From Paramarasmius palmivorus (Eukaryota; Basidiomycota; Agaricomycetes; Agaricales; Marasmiaceae): a DNA stretch of 64,000 nt. Below the pieces are notes generated by a model that was not told where the DNA came from, did no database searches, and saw only the letters and a list, made by a program, of their open reading frames with translations. The stretch's first letter is position 1. Every line of letters begins with the position of its first letter. This document shows, piece after piece, positions 56,771-64,000 of the stretch. Location of the stretch: contig JAYKXP010000005.1 in the NCBI GenBank assembly GCA_037176845.1, positions 248,001 through 312,000 of the forward strand, read 5' to 3'. The translations under genes were made by a program, and so were the position numbers.

Positions 56771-58463
56771 ATGAGACTACCTCGTCGGGTTCCCTGGAAA
56801 TCCATAGCGGAGCTCGACCAAGTTTGCTCATGGATATTCTCAGATGAACATGACCTGTACTCGAAAAATTTGGCTATAAACAGGGTGAGATCTTGTTCTA
56901 GTTTCTCGTCCTCAACCACTGATACTCGGCGCAGCTGTCTGCCTGGAGGGCAATAACACCATTACCCCATGCTCTCGACTCTACTCTTGCAATTCTCTCA
57001 GTGATTGTTCAAGATGCCAAGGCAGAGGGAGCATCCTTGTTTCTCTTGCTACGGCAAAGTTATGCTTCTGCTCTTATCAGACTCGTGAATGGCCTGGTAG
57101 ATCCTTTGCAATTAGGTGTATACGCCCGTTCAATTGCTGGCATCGCCGCTCAGCTAGACCTTCCGCTTTGGCTGGTGGAACTACGACATGCTGCTACACA
57201 CGAAGATCTTCCGAGCTTGGAGGTGTTGCGTGAAGCTGCGAAACAGGTATGGTGTTCTTCGGTTTCTGCTTCACTGGCTAATTCTCGTCTCTAGTCAATG
57301 TCATGGCTTTTCCATAATTATTGGCTACCTACACTCAATCCAGCAACACCCTCACAACACGAAACCACCACTGCGCCCTCTCAGCCCAATTCTGAAACAA
57401 TACAAGGACCTCTTAAAGCTCACCACACGAGACGCTTCACTCAAATCGCGGTATAAGCAATCCGTTCAGACAATTTACAAGGATATCGAAAAGTGGATTG
57501 CAGAAGCGAAAGTTGCTGCAAATGTTATGTCGGGGGAGCTAGGTTGGACTACCAGCGGTATAGCCGACAATGCAGAAGGTGAACAGGACCCAAGAGAACG
57601 CTGGGCACTCGAGATTCTGTGCGATGCGCTGCTCGAAAAGGGTGGATTAGTACCGTTATCAAAGAAGTGAGTAAGCGTTTTTTATTGTTGAAGGGTAATG
57701 ATTGATGTGCCTTCAGGCGAAGGACTCTTCCGGATGACTCCCCAACGTCGCCGCCCTTGGGTTCCGTAGAGATATGGTCGCCTCTACTCATTCATATACA
57801 TTCTGCCCATCCGGCGTTCTTTTCAAATCTGGCCACCAAAATAATTTATCGACTTACTGCCGACGCTCAAATGTCTTCGAAGGCCCCGGAGTCTCCCATG
57901 GTATTTGATTCGTCGTACGCCACCTGCCTTTGTCGGTGGCTACTCTGGACGGTCGAATTCGTCGAAAGCGAGGACCCAGATGATGGTCTTCGAATAGACG
58001 CCTTCTCCATGTTGATCACAGCCATTGGGCCTGGATCCGAGCTTTCCTCTCAAAGTAAAAAAGTGTATGCGAGGCCTCATCATTTCCCAAATCCCTCAAG
58101 CTGACGCTCTCATCACAGCCTTGAAGCGCTTATGCAAGACTTATGTTCAGGAAAAGCCGATCTCGACCTGGCACTGCTGGCGTTAAAGCCTTTTGATCGT
58201 AGTTCATCCGCTGTAGGTTTGCTCTCGGTCTGTGCAAGTCGATTTTCTTACTAAACACCTTACAGGCGTGGTCAGCGGATGACATTGTTGTCATGAACGA
58301 ACGTCTCGATGCTCTACTCTCCGTCGGCGGATCGTTGTCCGAGGATGAGACTACGTCGGTGACCCACGATAAGCCTAGTATTATCTCGGCACTGGGTTGG
58401 TCGTTATTGGATGAAGCCTCTGGATGGAAGCCATGTCCGTTGGGCGTTTATTACGACAAATGA
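56771..58463 (+). CDS. LAS1: LAS1, pre-rRNA ITS2 endonuclease, with an apparent frame break
   Basis: Six exons: 56771-56884, 56935-57246, 57295-57666, 57717-58064, 58119-58212, 58266-58463 (about 478 aa). MRLPRRVPWKSIAELDQV is the typical Las1 start, and ELRHAATHEDLPSLEVLR holds the HEPN active motif RH-x3-H. The protein cuts ITS2 in the nucleolus with Grc3. In exon 3 the frame of WLFHNYWLPTLNPATP must shift by +1 to reach PLRPLSPILKQYKDLLKLTT. The shift lies within about 57346-57364, and no GT occurs between about 57305 and 57385, so no canonical intron can explain it. Reading straight on ends at a TAA about 35 codons later. It may be an assembly error, a strain mutation or real frameshifting; I do not repair it. 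Confidence 0.85.
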
Positions 58464-58908
58464 ATAACACCCATTCTCGTATCCGTCGGCTTATGAATCG
58501 TCATTGCGGAAGGCAGGGTTTCTGGGCCGCAGCAAGGAGAGAGAGGACATTACACATTGAACTTGTGTCTTGTCTGCCGTGGTACCGCGCAAGTACAGTA
58601 GTCTTGATTTGCGGGTCCTTTTGGGGTCTTTCCCCTGCCCTTCTCTATGGTATTGTCGAGGAACGTTGTAGACACTGTAGTAGCAGGCCTCTCATTTACT
58701 CGTACCACAACAACAAGCAGCCTTAAGCCACCCAGATACTCGTAGAACGGAAATACCTTGCGCTCATATAGATTGATGCGATGCCGAATCCGAAATCTCC
58801 ATCTTGCGTCATTACGCTGACCATGGTTTTGACATGTCTGCTTGGCCCGTCCAGCCGAAGGTTTATTATATCCACTTGCCTTCTTTGAACTTCTTCTGCT
58901 AATCTTCT
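58464..58908. other. Intergenic
   Basis: Between the LAS1 stop and the SYLF-SH3 gene start. Open frames here are shadows. Confidence 0.5.
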
Positions 58909-60707
58909 ATGCCAAAGATCAATACACCCCTTCCTCAACCCCTTCCCAAAGAATGCGAAAAGGCAGCCAAGATATGTCAGTACGTTCCATTTCACCCTAT
59001 GATTCATCTCGCCGACCCCACCTTCACCATAGTTCGGAGTTTTGTTGACCGAGGCAATAATGGGTATGTATATTATTCTCCTCTATGCAAAGTTCTAAGT
59101 CGTATTTCAGATTGGATGGAGGTTCGTCGTACAGTTTGTGCTATGGGATCCACTTTCTGAAGCACTCCGTCGGCCAGTTGTCCCCAGAGAGGTCATAGAG
59201 AACGCCAAAGGATTCGCCATCTTTACGGTCTTCAAAGCCGGATTTGTATTTAGTGCCAGAGCAGGGAGCGGAATAGTTATTGCCAGACTACCAGATGGAT
59301 GTGCGTATCTACGAGTTGTCGATGACGGACGGTTAACCCAGTCTTGCTCCTATAGCTTGGTCTGCTCCAAGTGCAATTGGAACTGCGGGTCTAGGATTTG
59401 GTGGACAGGCAGGTGCAGAGATGACGGACTTTCTCGTTGTATTGAACTCAAGATCCGTGCGTCCTGATGTTACTGAACTAATGGACGATCTAATGCTGAT
59501 CCATCTCTCAACAGGCTCTCGTGAGTGATCATCACTGCAAGTCTTCACAATTGTCCTAATTTTACATCCAGCGATCATTCATGGCAGCCGGCTCATTAAC
59601 ATTGGGAGGGAATGCCAGTATTGCAGTCGGACCGTTGGGTCGCAACGGCGAAGCTACAGGTGCCCTAAACACCAACGGAAAGCTTGCAGCGATGTACAGC
59701 TACTCAAAGACCCGAGGACTCTTTGGAGGTATATCCATCGAAGGTTCCGTTCTCGTGGAGCGTCAGGATGCAAACGTCCAGGCATACCATGACGATAGCA
59801 TCTCAGTGAAGAAGTTACTCAGCGGTGCAATCGAACCACCTGAGTGGGCATCTTCTCTCATCAGAACCCTCGAGTCGTGTACGGGAATGCCGGGTTCTAG
59901 GAAATGGGTCGACGATAGAACAGGGAGTGAAACAAGCTATGCCTTCGATGGTTTAGGAAGTCCTGGGTCCGTCGCACCATCTCGCAAACTCAAGAAAGGC
60001 GAGAAAAGTCCATTCCCACCTCCGTCCTGGGGAACGCCGAAAGAGAACGGAGGTTACTTTGACCATCCTGCATCTACGCAGGTGCAAGATGACTCGTGGC
60101 AAAAGGGCGACCCCACTGCTACTTCTAGCTTTGGCACACGGTTCGAGTCGGATTTTACACCTTCCGAAGAACTCAGAAAACACAAGAGGTTGAGCTATTC
60201 CTACAGTCATCCTTCTAGCGAATCTTTTGATGGATTCAGCTCTGGGAGCACAAACACCCACAACCGCTCAATGAGTATGGCCAACCCTTCTTCAATATCA
60301 AGGTCTTCCACAACGTCAAATCCTTTCGATGATCTCGACCATGATTTCACTGCCACTACACAACGTTCAGCGACACCACACATAACACCAAAACCGGAGC
60401 TGATGAAACCACTTGCCGCTCATGAAGGCGTTGGTCGTGCTATTGCATTGTACGACTTCAAGGGCGTTGAGGTATTGATATTTTGAATTCTTTGTTAGTT
60501 AGCTAACGGCTTCCCGCAGCCCGGCGATCTATCGTTCAACAAAGGCGACGTTATCACGATCACAGAGAAAAGTGATAGTATTGATGACTGGTAAGACTCG
60601 TACCATACCTGCAGTCATACAGCTACTCATGTGAGTACCACAGGTGGACTGGGAAAGTTGGAGCCGCGAAGGGTATTTTCCCTGCAAATTTTGTAGAGGT
60701 TGTTTAA
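58909..60707 (+). CDS. YSC84: SYLF-SH3 protein (Ysc84/Lsb3-like, actin and endocytosis)
   Basis: Nine exons: 58909-58975, 59033-59063, 59111-59121, 59178-59300, 59356-59456, 59515-59520, 59572-60471, 60520-60590, 60644-60707 (457 aa). The SYLF domain covers about residues 1-205: LPKECEKAAKI, PREVIENAKGFAIFTVFKAG, SWSAPSAIGTAGLGFGGQAG, FMAAGSLTLGGNASIAVGPL and LFGGISIEGSVLVER. The SH3 domain is at the C-terminus (RAIALYDFKGVE, LSFNKGDVITITEK, WWTGKVGAAKGIFPANFVEV). The middle is Ser/Pro-rich and disordered. Ysc84 and Lsb3 bind Las17 and actin at cortical patches. Exon 3 has 11 nt and exon 6 only 6 nt; the latter supplies Ala-Leu in NSRSALRSFM, which the family consensus requires. Confidence 0.93.
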
Positions 60708-60873
60708 AGAATTGAGGGCACAATTTAGTCCGGCAGTCTTTTCATCTATTTCGGTTGCTCTGTAACAACGCAAACTATCTGGATGCCTCATTATTCCATG
60801 TATTCGTATCGTAAAACACATTTAGTGTATTATTAACAGTAGAACGTTGTAGTAAATCTAAGCTCGTGAATCT

Positions 60874-63647
60874 CTAATGGTAATAAGCTGCAACTGCCAT
60901 TTCACTATCCATCTCATCGTCGCTGTTATCTGACGGGACATAGTCGAAGTCGTCCAGATAATTGCCGAAATCGTCCTCTTCATCTGTCCCGCCATGTTTC
61001 TGGTACCAAGCGATCACGCGAGGATGAGCAGTGATTCTACGTAGGTATCGTTAGAATGAGGCTATCATCCAAAGGGTCAGCTTACTTCGTCGGATCAAAG
61101 TTGAGTACTTGTAACTGCTCCATTTTTGTCGCTCTTGAGAGAGCAACATACGCTTGACCATTCTCGAATATCTTCTCTAAGTTGACCTTCACGCGCTCAA
61201 GAGTCTGTCCTTGACTCTTGTGGATGGACAGCGCCCATGCCAATATCAAGGGCACCTAGATAAATTGTGTCAGCCTGGCGGTACTATGTTACATGTCTCG
61301 TAGATGCTGACCTGATCTCTTCGGGCCTCCACACCTCCCGATGCATTGTTCACTTCAAATTCAAGGGGTATACATAGCATTCTCTTTCCGGAAGTAAAGC
61401 GTACTATGGGCCATACGCGCTGGACATTCAGGTACCTGTAGACGTCAGGATCTTGCTCTGGAGGCTGCTTTGGGTCAACTTTGATTCGAGCGATAGAAAT
61501 CCCTTCTTTCAAAGCTTCAGAGACGGTGCAGAAGCGCTCAATTTGTCCAACTACAGCGAAGTGGCATTAGTCATAAAGAGCTCAGGACTGATAATGAGTA
61601 TCCTCACTGGAGCCATTGACAAGGCCCTCATGATGAATATTCTAATCCAAAACGTCAGCCATGACAGTAGAATGCTTTGCAAGGCTGAGGCTCACCTTGA
61701 CCAGCATCACTTGAGCACCAACCTGTGCCCATTATGTCAGTTCATCGTCCGTAGAAACATAAATCGCCTACCTTGAGATGCAGTATGCTCGGAACTATGG
61801 ACCGATTGTCGAGAAGCGCAACTGCTGCCTTATATGTAATTTCGACACCTTTAGAATCCTTGCCCGATATATCATAGGATTGGTAAGTAGTTGCTTGTCT
61901 AGGTATTTGTCTTAGACGAGCAGAGTTGGCACGATCCACCTCATTTCTAGTGGGAAAACTTTTTTGACGCATTAGAGCATGTTATTGCTTCAGAATATGG
62001 TCGCTTACAGCTCGGTGGGTTCGATGCCATCGTCATACTTCACTTCTCGCGAAAGTGCACGGAAGGATGCAAGCATAGAAGAATATACCTTGCCGAATCG
62101 CATAGAATTAAGCATGTCAACGAACTCTGAACAGAAGGTGAGTGGAGTATAACAGGTTCCTGGTACAATTTAGACGAACTTTGTTCTTTTTGACGAAAGA
62201 CCGTCCGCAGCACAATTGGTGGGCCGACACAACGATCCCAGCTCTGAGCTTCAAAGGCAAAAACAGACGTCACTTCGTCTGTTTGCGGATTGCGGTTGGG
62301 TACGGGAGGTAACTGGCAGAAAGGTTTCAGTATCGCATTCCCAACTCGATCATAGTAAGATTCGTGCCTGGCAGAAGTCTCCGGACAAAATAAGCTAGAA
62401 CAGATCTTTTGTCAAAAAGAGCCTACGTGGTGCTTTATGACGAACCTGTATACCTCCAAATGGTGCCTCATTCTCTCTAATCTTACGGGCAAGACCTTCC
62501 TAAACGTAGATGAGCGTGTCGAATCAGAAGATTACAGAAGGCGATCCTTACCAACATATCGAAAAGCCTGCCATCCAGCATAGACACTGATGGACTTCAA
62601 TTAATGGTTTGTGTTGCATGAAGACCAGATTCACCCTCATCGATGATCAGCGTGTTCACTCGATGCCAACGCTTCAGCACCTGGCCAAATCGTTCTTTGT
62701 TTGTAAAAAATTTGATAGCAGTCTTCTCGGCGTCATCTTGACCTATACCTATTCCAGACCATGAATGTAGAGTGGTACCTCCTATGTTAATTGCAGCAAT
62801 TCCAGTTGAGGCGGTGATTGCTATGCACTTGTTCCGACTCCCGAGCCAGCTAATAATCTCCCGGAGTAATACGGATTTACCGGTCCCTAGACGCGCTTAG
62901 CACATATACTTGATGTAATAATTCCCGACTTACCAGCTGAGCCGGTATAGAAGACACTCCTACCGCTTTTAACAAGGTCGAGGGCGCGCTTTTGTTCAGG
63001 TGACAAAGATATAGGTTCTGAGTAGGGGGGTGTGACGGGAGGGGGTGTAGCAGGTGAACGTGACGGGGATTGCGCACTAGGAGATGGGTTATAGGCAACG
63101 AATTCAATGTCCGAGTCGTCATCTAATGGAGCAGCCTCTTGCTTGACTTGACGTGTGGGAGCTATAGATGGTCCTTCAACGAATTCGATTTCGGAATCAG
63201 AGTCATGGCGAGCAGCAGGTCTTCTAGTTGAAGGGATCCCGGGCCCGTTGTTGACGATTAGACCGGCCGCGTCTTCAAGGTAGTGAGAACTTAATGACGG
63301 AATATGGGCTTCAATACTCACTTATCCATCTTTCCGCGTCAGCTTTTGAGTAGAATGATTTATACTCTGCGCAATGGAATCGTGTGGTCTGACGGAAAAA
63401 ACACGTCGAGACGTGGCCGCGTCGAGAATGAACGGGATCTTACATTTGCTTTACACTGGGTAGATTTAAATTGGGTCAAGGAGAGATCAAAAATTGTTTG
63501 TGCAAAACTGACCTCGTCCCAAGTATTGTAAATCTTTATGAATACATTCGTCAAAGGTAATCCCCGTATTTGTGCAGAAACCATCAGGCAACTCACTCTT
63601 GGTCCCTCCCTTCCTTTACGAACTGCATAGAACTTGCTCTTTGCCAT
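60874..63647 (-). CDS. PIF1: PIF1-family DNA helicase with N-terminal RNA:DNA-hybrid-binding-like domain
   Basis: Seventeen exons: 63647-63597, 63533-63513, 63455-63444, 63388-63322, 63272-62934, 62886-62635, 62586-62552, 62499-62446, 62394-62368, 62312-62180, 62126-62009, 61958-61772, 61722-61696, 61641-61608, 61550-61312, 61255-61086, 61036-60874 (642 aa). Residues 1-50 ([35 protein letters not shown]) match the RNase H1 N-terminal hybrid-binding domain. A linker carries two acidic-hydrophobic boxes ([16 protein letters not shown]). Helicase motifs are YTGSAGTGKS (Walker A, Lys167), LIIDEVSML (Asp246-Glu247), SGDFCQLPPV, VFRQKEQKFVDML and [18 protein letters not shown] with [11 protein letters not shown]1 helicases unwind G-quadruplexes and R-loops in nucleus and mitochondria. 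The intron at 62313-62367 has a GC donor. Confidence 0.92.
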
Positions 63648-64000
63648 ATCTTGTGAGGCTAACCATACAAAAGCTTTAAGTTCAAAGGTAAGTTAGCTGC
63701 AAGTGGCAGGCAAGTGGAGGAAGAGAACAAGAATAGACGCGTGACTCCCACGCGCAGCACTAGACACTGTGACATACGAACGCGGTCGGCTGACACGATG
63801 ATTACCTCTTCATCCCGGTGTCCCACCATTGTTACCTTTGTCTCGCTGTTTCTATCTTTGCTCCGGTGCACTTCTGTAGTTGTATCTGAAGCTGAATGAA
63901 TGCAATTGCCTCAACGAGCTCCGTAGCTACGGAAGTTGCGACGCAACCAAAAACAAGATTTTTTGTTATAATTGGACGCGAATCCTGTCAAGTCTTCGAA
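63648..64000. other. Upstream region of the PIF1 gene to the window edge
   Basis: No gene is supported; the open frame at 63714-63899 has no recognisable features. Confidence 0.5.

Noticed and set aside
57188..57670. Independent gene overlapping LAS1
   Set aside because: Its second half is Las1 sequence; the first half is a shadow of LAS1 exon 2 and an intron.
1..64000. Transposons, CRISPR arrays or a secondary-metabolite cluster
   Set aside because: No transposase, reverse transcriptase, terminal repeats, spaced direct repeats or backbone synthase could be found by reading both strands.

Overview
The window looks like nuclear DNA of a filamentous basidiomycete, most likely an Agaricomycete. 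About 30 protein-coding genes lie on both strands with short spacers. Nearly every gene is cut by many introns of about 45-60 bp, usually with a branch site such as CTAAC or CTGAC near the 3' end. The gene families fit this lineage: coiled-coil F-box proteins, DUF6699 and DUF7702 proteins, a GPI-type chitin deacetylase, a secreted glycerophosphodiesterase and a small Cys-rich secreted protein. All gene models were spliced by hand and checked for reading phase; no search was run.

Layout. 1-8.5 kb: 3' part of an SRPK-type kinase, chitin deacetylase, SET/NAP histone chaperone, FAD-dependent oxidoreductase. 9-14 kb: SAC1 phosphoinositide phosphatase, U2 snRNP A', TMEM205-like membrane protein. 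14-20.4 kb: Dal5-type MFS permease, Rieske protein of complex III, glycerophosphodiester phosphodiesterase, COX19. 20.7-30.6 kb: MetR/CYS3-like bZIP factor with an overlapping upstream ORF, NPL4, a putative microprotein, dienelactone hydrolase, F-box protein, prenylcysteine oxidase-like protein. 30.9-35.4 kb: a 63-residue unknown, a Mep-type ammonium transporter and two initiator tRNA-Met genes. 35.5-41.5 kb: Ugo1-like carrier, a tandem pair of F-box paralogues and a third, inverted initiator tRNA. 42-51.4 kb: DUF6699 protein, a Nudix hydrolase / MTQ2 head-to-head pair, and a large five-C2 tricalbin. 52-64 kb: F-box/LRR-like protein, small secreted protein, DUF7702 membrane protein, LAS1 with a frame break, Ysc84/Lsb3-type SYLF-SH3 protein, and a PIF1 helicase with an RNA:DNA-hybrid-binding-like domain.

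The genes are mostly housekeeping. Loose functional themes are mitochondria (Rieske, COX19, Ugo1-like), membrane lipids and contact sites (SAC1, tricalbin, GDPD), nutrient uptake and sulfur/nitrogen control (ammonium transporter, Dal5-type permease, MetR-like bZIP) and protein turnover (four F-box proteins, NPL4). There is no mobile element, CRISPR array or biosynthetic cluster that I can support.

The most unusual signals are: three initiator tRNA-Met genes with identical mature sequence but three unrelated introns of 14, 15 and 7 nt; many microexons (down to 6 nt internal, and a 3-nt ATG-only coding exon); three GC-AG introns and one apparent GA-AG intron; a +1 frame break in LAS1; and the domain fusion in the PIF1 helicase.
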